Origin: Streptomyces sp. man185 | GTDB lineage: Bacteria; Actinomycetota; Actinomycetes; Streptomycetales; Streptomycetaceae | Length of the DNA: 52,767 nucleotides | Assembly (NCBI GenBank): GCA_002551355.1 | Contig: NTHE01000056.1 | Span: 1-52,767 of the forward strand | Direction: 5' to 3' | Shown here: piece by piece, positions 7,527 to 15,325 of the stretch | How positions within the stretch are numbered: the stretch's first letter is position 1 | Layout: each line of letters begins with the position of its first letter | Position numbers and translations under genes: made by a program | The notes under the pieces: model-generated | The model's database searches: none | What the model was told of the DNA's origin: nothing | The model's input: only the letters and a program-made list of their open reading frames with translations

Positions 7527-8447
7527 GTGGGCTGGACGGTCCTCTACATCGCATTCGGTCTGGTGGCACTGTGGCTGCTCGGCGAGGTGCTGCTGCAGTA
7601 CAAGGCACGACTGCGCTGGCGGCTCCTCGCCTTCGCCGGCTTCCTCGGCGTGGTGGTCGGGGTGCTGCTGGCCTCCGTCCCGGTCATCGTCGTCGGGACG
7701 CTCGCCTTCGCCACCGGCCAGACCTTCGTGACGCTGTCCTTCCGGCGCGGCTTCTCCACCGGCTGGGCCATAGGCGGCAGCCCGGGGGAGAGCCGCCGGC
7801 GCAGGGGCGGCGGCTCGGGCGCCGCCGTGAAGGAACCCACGCTGGAGGTCTCGGACCTGGAGGTCGCGGACCTGGATGCCGCGGCCGGATACAGCCAGCC
7901 ACAGGCCGCCCCGCCCGCACCGTCCGTCTACGAACCGCAGCCGCTCCCCGACGACACCGGCCAGTACGGCGTGTACGGGGACACCGGCTACGACCCGAAC
8001 GGCCACGCCGGCCAGGACCACGGCCAGCAGGCCGACCTCTCGGCCCAGTCGCAGTACGCCGCTTGCGACCCCTACACCGGCTACGAACAGCAGCCGGCCC
8101 AGGACCCCTACGCCGGGACGTACGACTACGGCACCGGCCAGCAGAGCTACGCCGCCTACTCCGACCCGTACATCGGCACCACCAACGGAGCCCCCTCCTA
8201 CGGCGGTTACGACGCGTACGGCAACGGCAACGGCGACGGCAACGGCTACGACAGCCAGGGCGGGCAGCAGAGCCACGCCGACCCCTACGCCCAGAGCTAC
8301 AGCACGGACACCCCGCCCGGCGGCGTCTGGGTCCCGCAGCAGCGCGACACCGAGCAGTACCCCCCGATGGAGCCGGAGCAGCCCACCGGGCCCGCCCCGT
8401 ACGGCAACGGCTACGACACCGGCCAGAACGAGCAGTACCGCTACTGA
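7527..8447 (+). CDS. Membrane protein with long Tyr/Gln/Gly-rich low-complexity tail
   Basis: 306-residue protein of unknown function. Residues 2-20 and about 28-62 are hydrophobic and give two or three membrane spans. A short basic segment (S-R-R-R-R-G-G-G) then probably marks the cytoplasmic side. Residues from about 115 to the end are a disordered tail rich in Tyr, Gln, Gly, Asp and Pro, with repeated units such as D-P-Y, T-G-Y and G-N-G. GTG 7527 is preceded by GAAGGAGGGGG at 7511-7521. The gene lies 49 nt after metF and could be co-transcribed. The tail resembles Tyr/Gly-rich tails that drive self-association in other proteins, but that is only an analogy. Confidence 0.82.
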   Translation: MGWTVLYIAFGLVALWLLGEVLLQYKARLRWRLLAFAGFLGVVVGVLLASVPVIVVGTLAFATGQTFVTLSFRRGFSTGWAIGGSPGESRRRRGGGSGAAVKEPTLEVSDLEVADLDAAAGYSQPQAAPPAPSVYEPQPLPDDTGQYGVYGDTGYDPNGHAGQDHGQQADLSAQSQYAACDPYTGYEQQPAQDPYAGTYDYGTGQQSYAAYSDPYIGTTNGAPSYGGYDAYGNGNGDGNGYDSQGGQQSHADPYAQSYSTDTPPGGVWVPQQRDTEQYPPMEPEQPTGPAPYGNGYDTGQNEQYRY

Positions 8448-8450
8448 GAC

Positions 8451-8492
8451 CGCGCCGCTGCCGGAGGTCGGACCTCCGTCGGCAGCGGCGCG
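8451..8492. terminator. Bidirectional hairpin terminator between convergent genes
   Basis: A 12-bp stem (CGCGCCGCTGCC with GGCAGCGGCGCG) is capped by a further 7-bp stem (GGAGGTC with GACCTCC), interrupted by a 3-nt bulge on one side. It occupies almost the whole 55-bp gap between the convergent membrane-protein and CrtI-like genes, so it probably serves both. Confidence 0.85.
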
Positions 8493-8502
8493 CGCTCCCG
8501 GC

Positions 8503-10017
8503 TCAGCGGGAGCCGCGGAAGCCGTCGCCCTCCACCACGAGCCCGGCCACCAGCGTTCCCGACATCCCGGCGTGCGCGAGGCCGCCGCCCGGATGCGCCC
8601 AGCCGCCCGCGAGATACAGCCCCGGCAGCCGGGTGAGGTTGCCCGGGTGCAGATACGCGCCGCCGGCCCCGGCCAGCGCGGGCGGCGGCACCGCACCGCC
8701 CTCGGCCCCCGTCTCCGTCTCGGTCTCCGCCGGCGTACGGATCTCCGTGTGCAGGATCCGGTCCCGCAGCCCGGGGACGGCCGCCGCCGCGCGCTCCACC
8801 AACAGGTCGGCGAACCGCTGCCGTACCCCCGCGTCCCGCCAGTCGACGGGCCCCTGCGGAGCCACCGTCGCGGTGAGCGTCACCGCCTCGTGCTGCGCGT
8901 CCGGGCGGGTCGCCGGATCGTCGGGGCGCAGCACCCACACCGTGGGGTGGACGGCGACCCGGCCCCCGAACACCGCCTCCTGCTCCGCCGCCCCCTCCGC
9001 GCTGTGCACCACGGTCCGGTGCACAGCGTCCGCCTCCCGGGACCCGCGCAGCGACAGCAGCACCGTGAACCGGCCCGCCGCACCCGCGCCGGAGCCCGCT
9101 CGGACCGGCACCTCGTCCCCGCCACCGACCTGCTGACCCGGCACCAGACCCGGGTGCGGCCGGACCCCGAGCACCACCTTGTCGGCCTCGGCCACCTCAC
9201 CGTCCGCCAGCTCCACGCCCGCCGTCCGGCCGTTCTTCTCGACGATCCGGACCACCTCGGCCCCGAAGGCGAACTTCACGCGGCGGGCCAGGCACCGCTC
9301 GTACACCGCCCGGGCCAGCTCGCGCATCCCGCCCATCACGTACCAGCTGCCGAACGTCTGCTCCATGTACGGCAGCAGCGCGGCGCTCGCGGGGGCGGCG
9401 CGCGGGTCGAGGCCGTGGGCGAGCGCGTACCCGTCGAGCAGGGCGGCCAGGCGCGGGTCCGCCAGCTCCCACGCGCCGATCTCCGCGACCGTGCCCGCCT
9501 GCCGGGCCGAGCGCAGCAGACGCCGCTGCCGCACCGCCGGATACGGGTCACGCCCCAGGACCTGGTGATCCGCCCGCAGGGGCTCCTCCAGGAGTGGCCG
9601 CCGGGAGCGGTCCCAAGCGTCCCGGGCCCGGTCCATGAAGTCGCTCCAGCGCGCTCCGGCACCCGCGCCGAGAGCGCCGTCCAGGGCGGCGGCCACCCCG
9701 GCCCGGGAGGCGTTGGGCAGGGACACCGCTGTGCCGTCCGCGAAGAGATGACGGCTCGCCGGATCGACCTGGGTCAGCGTCACGCACTGCTCCAGCGACT
9801 CCTTGCCGGTCTTCACGAAGAGGTCCCGCTGGACGGCCGGGAGGTGCAGCAGCCCGGGCCCGGTGTCGAAGACGAAGCCCTCGTGCTCATGGCGGCCGAC
9901 CGAGCCACCGTAGCTCGCGGACCGCTCGTAGACCGTCACCTTCTCGCCCGCCACGGCCAGCCGGGCGGCCGCCGCCATCGCGCCCGTCCCGGCGCCGATC
10001 ACCGCAATTCGTGCCAT
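8503..10017 (-). CDS. Phytoene-desaturase (CrtI)-like FAD-dependent oxidoreductase
   Basis: 504-residue flavoprotein of the CrtI / NAD(P)/FAD-dependent family. The N-terminus has the dinucleotide-binding V-I-G-A-G-T-G-A-M-A-A-A-A-R-L motif followed by E-R-S-A-S-Y-G-G-S-V-G. The segment G-F-V-F-D-T-G-P-G-L-L-H-L is the CrtI signature region, and the C-terminus L-P-G-L-Y-L-A-G-G-W-A-H-P-G-G-G matches the family's FAD-contacting motif. ATG 10017 is used because the Rossmann motif starts within a few residues. No phytoene synthase or other carotenoid gene is nearby, so the substrate is unknown. Lies 31 nt after the DUF4126 gene and is probably co-transcribed with it. Confidence 0.88.
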   Translation of the reverse strand: MARIAVIGAGTGAMAAAARLAVAGEKVTVYERSASYGGSVGRHEHEGFVFDTGPGLLHLPAVQRDLFVKTGKESLEQCVTLTQVDPASRHLFADGTAVSLPNASRAGVAAALDGALGAGAGARWSDFMDRARDAWDRSRRPLLEEPLRADHQVLGRDPYPAVRQRRLLRSARQAGTVAEIGAWELADPRLAALLDGYALAHGLDPRAAPASAALLPYMEQTFGSWYVMGGMRELARAVYERCLARRVKFAFGAEVVRIVEKNGRTAGVELADGEVAEADKVVLGVRPHPGLVPGQQVGGGDEVPVRAGSGAGAAGRFTVLLSLRGSREADAVHRTVVHSAEGAAEQEAVFGGRVAVHPTVWVLRPDDPATRPDAQHEAVTLTATVAPQGPVDWRDAGVRQRFADLLVERAAAAVPGLRDRILHTEIRTPAETETETGAEGGAVPPPALAGAGGAYLHPGNLTRLPGLYLAGGWAHPGGGLAHAGMSGTLVAGLVVEGDGFRGSR

Positions 10018-10048
10018 GCCGGTGACCCTATCGACCGGCACTGACAGG

Positions 10049-10666
10049 TCAGCCGGGAGGCCAGTGCCCGCCCGTTCCGGCCAGGCGTTTCTCCTCGCGG
10101 CGCTCAGCCCGGCGGCGCAGGAAGCGGCGGATCCGCGAAGTGAGGAAGAGCACGGTGACGATACCCAGCACCAGCAGCACGGCCGCGATCACGGCGGCGG
10201 CGACCGGATTGAATATCGCGAAGGTGATGACTCCCGCGACCCCGAGGTCCTCAGCGATGCTCAACCCGACGTTGCTGAAGGGCTCCGGGGAGGTGTTGAC
10301 GGCCATCCGCGTTCCGGCCTTCACCAGATGGCTCATCAGCGCCGTGGACCCGCCGATCGCACCGGCCGCCAGCTCCGGCAGCGAACCGCTCTCCCCGGCC
10401 AGCAGCGCGGCCACCACCGCCCCGGCCACCGGCCGGATCACGGTGTGCGCCGTGTCCCAGAGCGAGTCCACGTAGGGAATCTTGTCCGCGACCGCCTCGC
10501 AGAGGAACAGCACACCGGCCACGATCAGGACGTCGGTGCGCTGGAGGGCGGCGGGCACCTCGTCGGACACGCCGGTCGCGCCGAACAGGCCGAGCAGCAG
10601 GACCACCGCGTACGCGTTGATCCCGCTCGCCCAGCCGCTTGTGAACACCAGGGGGATTACGGACAC
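10049..10666 (-). CDS. DUF4126 family membrane protein
   Basis: 205-residue integral membrane protein. It shows the DUF4126 pattern T-S-G-W-A-S-G-I-N-A-Y near the start, a K-I-P-Y-V-D-S-x-W-D motif, and the G-G-S-T-A-L-x-S-H-L-V-K-A-G-T-R segment, with four to five hydrophobic spans. The C-terminal R-I-R-R-F-L-R-R-R-A stretch is probably cytoplasmic. GTG 10666 is chosen because the conserved domain begins at the second residue (S-V-I-P-L-V-F). There is no strong ribosome site before it, so a start further upstream (e.g. GTG near 10747) cannot be excluded. Function unknown. Confidence 0.82.
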   Translation of the reverse strand: MSVIPLVFTSGWASGINAYAVVLLLGLFGATGVSDEVPAALQRTDVLIVAGVLFLCEAVADKIPYVDSLWDTAHTVIRPVAGAVVAALLAGESGSLPELAAGAIGGSTALMSHLVKAGTRMAVNTSPEPFSNVGLSIAEDLGVAGVITFAIFNPVAAAVIAAVLLVLGIVTVLFLTSRIRRFLRRRAERREEKRLAGTGGHWPPG

Positions 10667-11029
10667 GCAGGCGATCGTAACGACCGCCTGCCGGAGCCGG
10701 GTGAGGTCGCGCGCGCAGCCCTGAGTATCCGTACCTAGGCGCACAGTTGAGTAGCTGCGCGGATAGGCCCCCACCTGCGCGGACGGCAGAGTGATGACCA
10801 CGGAAGGGGCGCTGCGCAGGACCGCCGGCACGGGGCGGCGGAACGGCGCGGCTCTCCCGACGCAACGGGGGTGCACGACGGAGGCCCGGGGACCACGGGG
10901 GACATACGGGGTCACGGGGAACGGGTTTCCGGCAGGCACGGAAGACGCCGGTCCGGTGAAGTTCGCGGGGGATGCGAGCTCCAGCGGCCGGCGTCTTCGG
11001 CTTTCCCGGTACGTCCCGGCTGTGCGGCC
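10667..11029. other. Intergenic region between the DUF4126 and TetR genes
   Basis: No convincing gene in this 363-bp stretch; the open frames are shadows. It contains two TGAGTA direct repeats (10722-10727 and 10748-10753) in the region that should be the DUF4126 promoter, and a long-armed inverted repeat (10941-10951 / 10988-10998) just downstream of the TetR stop. Confidence 0.6.
10941..10998 (-). terminator. Possible terminator of the ABC-YhgE-TetR operon
   Basis: GAAGACGCCGG (10941-10951) and CCGGCGTCTTC (10988-10998) are an 11-bp perfect inverted repeat separated by 36 nt, 32 nt beyond the TetR stop codon. The long spacer makes this weaker than the other hairpins in the window. Confidence 0.4.
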
Positions 11030-11641
11030 TCAGTGCCCGCTGACCCGCCCGTGCAGCAGCAGCGACAGCGCCGAGTGGACCTCGTCGATCGAGCGCTCCG
11101 GCTGGAACGCCTGCCAGTCCAGCGCCGCCACCAGCACCATCCCGACCAGCGCCGCGGCTGTCAGCGGGATGTCGATCTCCTCGCTCAGCTCACCGCTGCG
11201 CACCGCCTCGCGCAACACGTCCTCGACGACCGCCACAGCCTCCTGGCGCACCACCAGCAGGGTGGACTGCCAGGCGCGGTTGGTGCGCCAGAGCTCGGCC
11301 ACGTACAGCTGGGTGAAGGCCGGGTAGCGGTCGATGAAGGCGAGCCCGGCCCGGATCATCGCGTCCAGCGCCTCGACCCGGGTGCCGCCCCGCTCCCCGG
11401 ACTCCTCGGCCGCGGCCCGCAGCGAGGCCGTGAGCAGCCCCACGCCGTGCCGGAGCAGCTCCTCGAACAGCTCGGTCTTGCTCTTGAAGTTGTAATAGAC
11501 CGTGCCCTTGGCGACCCCGGCCCGCTCGGCGATCTCGTCGACGGTGGTCGCCGAGAAGCCCTTCTCGGCGATGAGCGTCACCGCCGCCTCGTAGAGCTTC
11601 TGCCGGGTGGCCTGGCGGCGCGTGGTGCCACTGCTTTCCAT
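11030..11641 (-). CDS. TetR/AcrR family transcriptional regulator
   Basis: 203-residue repressor. The N-terminal helix-turn-helix (A-T-R-Q-K-L-Y-E-A-A-V-T-L-I-A-E-K-G-F-S-A-T-T-V-D-E-I-A through K-G-T-V-Y-Y-N-F-K-S-K) is textbook TetR, followed by an all-helical ligand/dimer domain. ATG 11641 gives the usual short leader. It is the third gene of the operon, 53 nt after the YhgE-like gene, rather than divergent. The palindrome at 14544-14559 in front of the first gene is the obvious operator, implying negative autoregulation of the whole operon (inference). The ligand is unknown. Confidence 0.93.
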   Translation of the reverse strand: MESSGTTRRQATRQKLYEAAVTLIAEKGFSATTVDEIAERAGVAKGTVYYNFKSKTELFEELLRHGVGLLTASLRAAAEESGERGGTRVEALDAMIRAGLAFIDRYPAFTQLYVAELWRTNRAWQSTLLVVRQEAVAVVEDVLREAVRSGELSEEIDIPLTAAALVGMVLVAALDWQAFQPERSIDEVHSALSLLLHGRVSGH

Positions 11642-11694
11642 GCGGCCGATTCTTCCAGGCCCCGGCGCCCCCAGGGGCTCGACCGCGGGCGCGC

Positions 11695-13782
11695 TCACAG
11701 GCTCAGCTCCGGGTGCAGTCGGCTCAGGCTCCACACCTGCTTGCGGCGGGCGGTGAACGCGGTCAGGGCGAGCGCGCCGACGGTGAAGGCCGCCAGCACC
11801 GCGCAGCCCAGCCAGACCGGGGTGAGCGGACCGCCCGTGATCAGCCTGCGCAGTCCCTCGACGACGTACGTCATGGGGAGGTACGGGTGGATCGCGCCGA
11901 AGAATCCGGGGCTGGTCTGGACGGGGTACGTGCCCCCGGCCGAGGTCAGCTGGAGCATCAGCACCACCAGCACCAGGATCCGCCCGGCAGCCCCGAAGCA
12001 GGCGTTCAGCCACTGCACGATCGCGGCGAAGCAGCAGGTCACCAGGGCCAGAAAGCCGATCGTTCCGGCGGCGTGCGTCATCTGGAGACCGAGGCCCCAG
12101 TGCAGGACGGCCATCAGGGCGGCGACCTGGGCCGTGCCGATGGCGGCGACCGGGAGCCAGCCGGCGAGCGCGATCCGCCATGAGGAGGCCCCGGCGGCGA
12201 GGGCGCGCCTGTTCATCGGCTGGATCAGCATGTACGCCACCATCGCGCCGACCCACAGGGACAGCGGGATGAAGTACGGGGCGAAGCCGGTGCCGTAGTT
12301 GGGGGCCGCGTGCAGCGACTTGGAGGCCAGCTGGACGGGGTCGGCCATGACGTCGGTCCGCGCGTCGCGGTCCTTCTTGCCGTAGTCCGGGATCTTCTCC
12401 ACGCCGTCGTTGAGGCCCTGGGCCAGCTCCGTCGAGCCGTCGCCGAGCCGGAAGAGCCCGCCGTCCAGGTTCTCCGCGCCGTTCTTCAGCTTGCCGACGC
12501 CGGTGTCCAGATCGCTGGAGCCGGTCTGCGCGCCGCCGAGTCCGGTGTGCAGCGCCTGGGCGCCCTTGGCGACCTTGTGGGCGCCGGTGTTGAGCTCGTT
12601 GACCTTGGCCACGGCCGACGCCAGGTCGTCGTCCAGCGTCGGCGCGCGCTTCGCGAGGTCGTCGGCCTGCTTCTGGAAGGCGGTCAGCTGGGTGCTCAGC
12701 CTCTTCAGGTCGCCGTTCTGGTTCGTGACCAGGGTGTTCACATCGGCGGCGATCTTCGCGACGTCGACGGCCGTGACCTTGGCGCGCTCCAGCGGCGGGC
12801 AGACCGTGGCGTCGGGCTCCTCGGCCTCCTCGCACTGCGTGCGGTGGACCTCGGTCAGCTCGTCGGCCGCCTTCCCGGCGTCGGCGGCGGCGGTGGGCGC
12901 GCTCTTCACCAACAGGTCGAGGTTGTGCCGTACGGCCCCGGAGGTGTCGGCGACCAGCCGGGCGGTGTCCTGGATGGACTTCCCGTTGTCCTTGAAGAAC
13001 GGGCGTACGTCACCGGCGATCTTGTTGACCTTGTCGGCCAGGACCTGGGTGCCGCCGGCGACCCCGGCGGAGCCCGTGGCGAGATCGCGTGATCCCTGGT
13101 TCAGCTTCACGATCCCGTCGGAGAGCTTCTTGCTGCCCGCCTTGGAGTCCTTGAGGCCGTTCGCGAGGTCCTTGGAGCCCTGCTTCGCCTTCGAGATGCC
13201 GCCCTTGAGGTCGTCGGCCCCCTTGGCCGCCTCGGCGGTCTTGTCGTGCAGATCGGAGAAGTTGATGAAGATGCGGTCCAGGAAGGACCGGGAGGCGTTC
13301 GTGGAGGCGGCGTTGCGTACCTCTCCGAAGACCGTCTTGGAGATCTGCCCGACGATGTAGTTGTTGGCGTCGTTCGTCCGCACCTGGAGCGCGCCGGTCT
13401 CGGGGGAGTTCCCGCCGCTGGACGCGATCTTCTTGCTGAAGTCCGACGGCATCGTCAGCGAGAGGTAGTACGTACCCTCCTCGACGCCCTTTTCGGCCTC
13501 GGCGGAACTCACCTCGTGCCAGGCGAAGACCTTGGAGTCGAGCAGCTTCTTGCTGATCTCGTCCCCGGCCGTGACGCGCTTCCCGTCACTGGTGGCCCCC
13601 TTGTCGTCGTTGACCAGGGCGACGGGCAGCTTGTCGAGCTTGCCGTACGGGTCCCAGAACGAGCACAGGTACAGGGCGCCGTAGAGCAGCGGCAGGAGCA
13701 GCAGGGCCACCAGCGCGGCGGCCGGCAGCTTCCCCCTGCCGAACCGCTTCAGCTCAAGCGCGGCCAGCTTCGGCGAACGCAT
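11695..13782 (-). CDS. YhgE/Pip family membrane protein (ABC-2-like)
   Basis: 695-residue protein with the YhgE/Pip plan. There is one N-terminal membrane span (about residues 20-40), a large extracytoplasmic region, then five hydrophobic spans in the last 200 residues (starting near F-A-P-Y-F-I-P-L-S-L-W-V-G). The middle region carries heptad-like repeats such as G-S-K-D-L-A-N-G-L and S-R-D-L-A-T-G, typical of the family's helical stalk. ATG 13782 overlaps the end of the ABC-like gene by 29 nt, so the two are coupled. Family members relate to type VII-like or ABC-2 export and phage reception in Firmicutes; the substrate here is unknown. Confidence 0.9.
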   Translation of the reverse strand: MRSPKLAALELKRFGRGKLPAAALVALLLLPLLYGALYLCSFWDPYGKLDKLPVALVNDDKGATSDGKRVTAGDEISKKLLDSKVFAWHEVSSAEAEKGVEEGTYYLSLTMPSDFSKKIASSGGNSPETGALQVRTNDANNYIVGQISKTVFGEVRNAASTNASRSFLDRIFINFSDLHDKTAEAAKGADDLKGGISKAKQGSKDLANGLKDSKAGSKKLSDGIVKLNQGSRDLATGSAGVAGGTQVLADKVNKIAGDVRPFFKDNGKSIQDTARLVADTSGAVRHNLDLLVKSAPTAAADAGKAADELTEVHRTQCEEAEEPDATVCPPLERAKVTAVDVAKIAADVNTLVTNQNGDLKRLSTQLTAFQKQADDLAKRAPTLDDDLASAVAKVNELNTGAHKVAKGAQALHTGLGGAQTGSSDLDTGVGKLKNGAENLDGGLFRLGDGSTELAQGLNDGVEKIPDYGKKDRDARTDVMADPVQLASKSLHAAPNYGTGFAPYFIPLSLWVGAMVAYMLIQPMNRRALAAGASSWRIALAGWLPVAAIGTAQVAALMAVLHWGLGLQMTHAAGTIGFLALVTCCFAAIVQWLNACFGAAGRILVLVVLMLQLTSAGGTYPVQTSPGFFGAIHPYLPMTYVVEGLRRLITGGPLTPVWLGCAVLAAFTVGALALTAFTARRKQVWSLSRLHPELSL

Positions 13783-14527
13783 CGACCGTCTCCTCCTCGG
13801 TGGTGGGTTCGTCGTCGGCGGGTTCCTCGGCGGCCGGTGCGGTGCGCACGACCTGGGTGTTCTCGGGGGCCTCGCTGCACACGGCGAGCACGGTCGTTCC
13901 GGCGTCGGCCACGGAACGCAGGAGCGCCCAGGCCTGGTCGCGTTCGGCGTCCGAGAGCTTGAGGTCGGTGTCGTCGACGGCGAGCAGCCGCGGCTTGCCG
14001 ATCAGCGCGAGCGCCACGGACAGCCGCAGCGCCTCCAGCCGCTCCAGGTCCCGTACGGAGGTGCGCCCCGCCTTGGGCAGCGTGGCGAGGTCGAGGGCGG
14101 CGGCCTCGAGAGCCTCGTCGATCCGGGCCCGGGCCGCGGCCCGGCGTTCGGCGCGCGGGCGCAGCAGGGCGCGCAGGGAGGCGCCGTAGCGGCCCTGGAG
14201 GAGGGCGCGTTCGTTCAGGTGCTCGGCGACCGTGAAGGCCGGATCCAGCTCGCTGACGCCCGGGACCGGTCCCAGGGCGGCGATCCCGCGGACTGCGGCG
14301 GCCTGCTTGGGCAGCCGCAGTCCGCCGGTCTCCGCGTGGCCCTCGGTGGTGCGCATCCGGCCGGTCAGGGCGAGCAGCAGGCAGGTGCGGCCCGATCCCG
14401 ACGGCCCCTCGATGGCCACCAACGTCCCTGGCTCGGCGCTGAACGTCACGTTTCGGAAGACCCGGCCGCGCGGTCCCTCCAGTCCGAAGTCCTCGGCGCC
14501 GACAGCCGCGCCGTGCGGGCTCTCCAC
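13754..14527 (-). CDS. Degenerate ABC nucleotide-binding-domain protein paired with YhgE/Pip
   Basis: 257-residue protein with the fold signature of an ABC ATPase but abnormal catalytic motifs. Walker A at 41-48 reads G-P-S-G-S-G-R-T, with Arg47 in place of the invariant lysine. The Q-loop region (A-L-G-P-V-P-G, about 84-90) has no glutamine. The LSGGQ signature is replaced by R-D-L-E-R-L at 159-164. Walker B is L-L-A-V-D-D (181-186) with Asp for the catalytic Glu, and the H-loop (L-A-V-C-S-E) lacks histidine. The C-terminus is an acidic, disordered tail. GTG 14527 follows GGGGAGGG at 14531-14538. It may bind nucleotide without normal hydrolysis, or act structurally for the YhgE protein. Confidence 0.85.
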   Translation of the reverse strand: MESPHGAAVGAEDFGLEGPRGRVFRNVTFSAEPGTLVAIEGPSGSGRTCLLLALTGRMRTTEGHAETGGLRLPKQAAAVRGIAALGPVPGVSELDPAFTVAEHLNERALLQGRYGASLRALLRPRAERRAAARARIDEALEAAALDLATLPKAGRTSVRDLERLEALRLSVALALIGKPRLLAVDDTDLKLSDAERDQAWALLRSVADAGTTVLAVCSEAPENTQVVRTAPAAEEPADDEPTTEEETVDAFAEAGRA

Positions 14528-14538
14528 AGACCCTCCCC

Positions 14539-14564
14539 TTTTAAACTGACCAGTCAGTTCAAAA
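14539..14564. promoter_or_regulatory. TetR-type palindromic operator at the ABC-YhgE-TetR promoter
   Basis: AACTGAC-CA-GTCAGTT (14544-14559) is a perfect 7+7 palindrome. It extends outward to TTTT...AAAA with one mismatch on each flank. It lies 17 nt upstream of the GTG of the first gene in the operon whose last gene encodes a TetR regulator. It is also in the shared region with the divergent HEPN gene. The assignment is inference from symmetry, position and the regulator. Confidence 0.8.
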
Positions 14565-14692
14565 GGTAGCCCGAACTTGTGCTCGAAGGCAAAGGGACTG
14601 GTCAAAGCGGGTACACGGTCGATTGTCAGTGGTGGCCGCCACCATGGACACAGACGGCCACGGAGCCGTCACACGACGACAGGAGGTTCGTC

Positions 14693-15220
14693 ATGGCCAG
14701 CTCGTCCGCAGCAGCCGCCCCGCGGCGCCGCGCAGTCAGCCCTGCCCCCTCACTGACCGGTCCGGCCGACGATGTCCACCCCGTGCTGCGGCGCAGCACG
14801 GCGCCGCCCGCCGCTCTCGAACTGCTCGCCAAGGCCCGCTCCGGCCTCGACGAGGCCGCCGTGCTCCACGAGCCCAACGAGCGGTACGCCACCGCTCACC
14901 TCGCCGCCCTGCGCACCGCGGCGGCCGTGCTGGCCGCGCGCGGCCGCCCCGAGACGAACAAGCGCCGTCGCGAGCCCATCCGCAGCGCGTGGGAAGTCCT
15001 CCCGGAGATAGCTCCGGAACTGACCGAATGGAGCGCCCTCTTCGCCGCGGGGGCCGACCGTCGGGCCCGGGCGGAGGCGGGCATGCCGGGAGCCGCCGAC
15101 GGGCGGGACGCCGACGACCTGCTGCGCGACGCGGCCATGTTCCTGCGCCTGGTGGAACGGCTGCTGGTGCTCCAGCCGGCCCTCCCGCAACCCCGGCAGG
15201 AGACGCCGGGCGGCGGGTGA
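14693..15220 (+). CDS. SAV_6107-family HEPN-domain protein
   Basis: 175-residue mostly helical protein. Its pattern (L-E-L-L-A-K-A-R-S-G-L-D-E-A, H-E-P-N-E-R-Y-A-T-A-H-L-A-A-L-R-T-A-A-A-V-L-A-A-R, then W-E-V-L-P-E-I-A-P-E-L-x-E-W) matches, from memory, the SAV_6107 HEPN family of Streptomyces. HEPN domains are often RNases with an R-x(4-6)-H motif; here Arg64 and His69 form R-Y-A-T-A-H, although in the N-terminal half. ATG 14693 has AGGAGG at 14681-14686. Divergent from the ABC-YhgE operon and 105 nt upstream of a methyltransferase gene. No nucleotidyltransferase (MNT) partner is adjacent. Confidence 0.8.
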   Translation: MASSSAAAAPRRRAVSPAPSLTGPADDVHPVLRRSTAPPAALELLAKARSGLDEAAVLHEPNERYATAHLAALRTAAAVLAARGRPETNKRRREPIRSAWEVLPEIAPELTEWSALFAAGADRRARAEAGMPGAADGRDADDLLRDAAMFLRLVERLLVLQPALPQPRQETPGGG

Positions 15221-15245
15221 CCTGGACGGCGGGGCGAGGCAATAG

Positions 15246-15270
15246 GGTGGTGACCGCTCACATCACCACC
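15246..15270. promoter_or_regulatory. Inverted repeat upstream of the methyltransferase gene
   Basis: GGTGGTGA (15246-15253) and TCACCACC (15263-15270) are perfect inverted repeats with a 9-nt spacer, 55 nt before the GTG start of the methyltransferase gene. The geometry fits an operator or a weak hairpin after the HEPN gene. Confidence 0.35.
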
Positions 15271-15325
15271 CGCACTGTTCACGCTCCGCCGTCCCCGGCG
15301 GCACCGTGCCGAGGAGTCATCTGCC

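Noticed and set aside
7876..10044. A 722-codon open frame on the plus strand covering the CrtI-like gene
   Set aside because: It runs antisense over a well-supported flavoprotein gene, is Arg/Pro/His-rich with no recognisable domain, and reflects third-position GC bias in the opposite strand.
11030..12835. A 601-codon minus-strand frame joining TetR to upstream sequence
   Set aside because: Only the last 203 codons are protein-like; the upstream part is out of frame with the YhgE/Pip gene that occupies the same bases.
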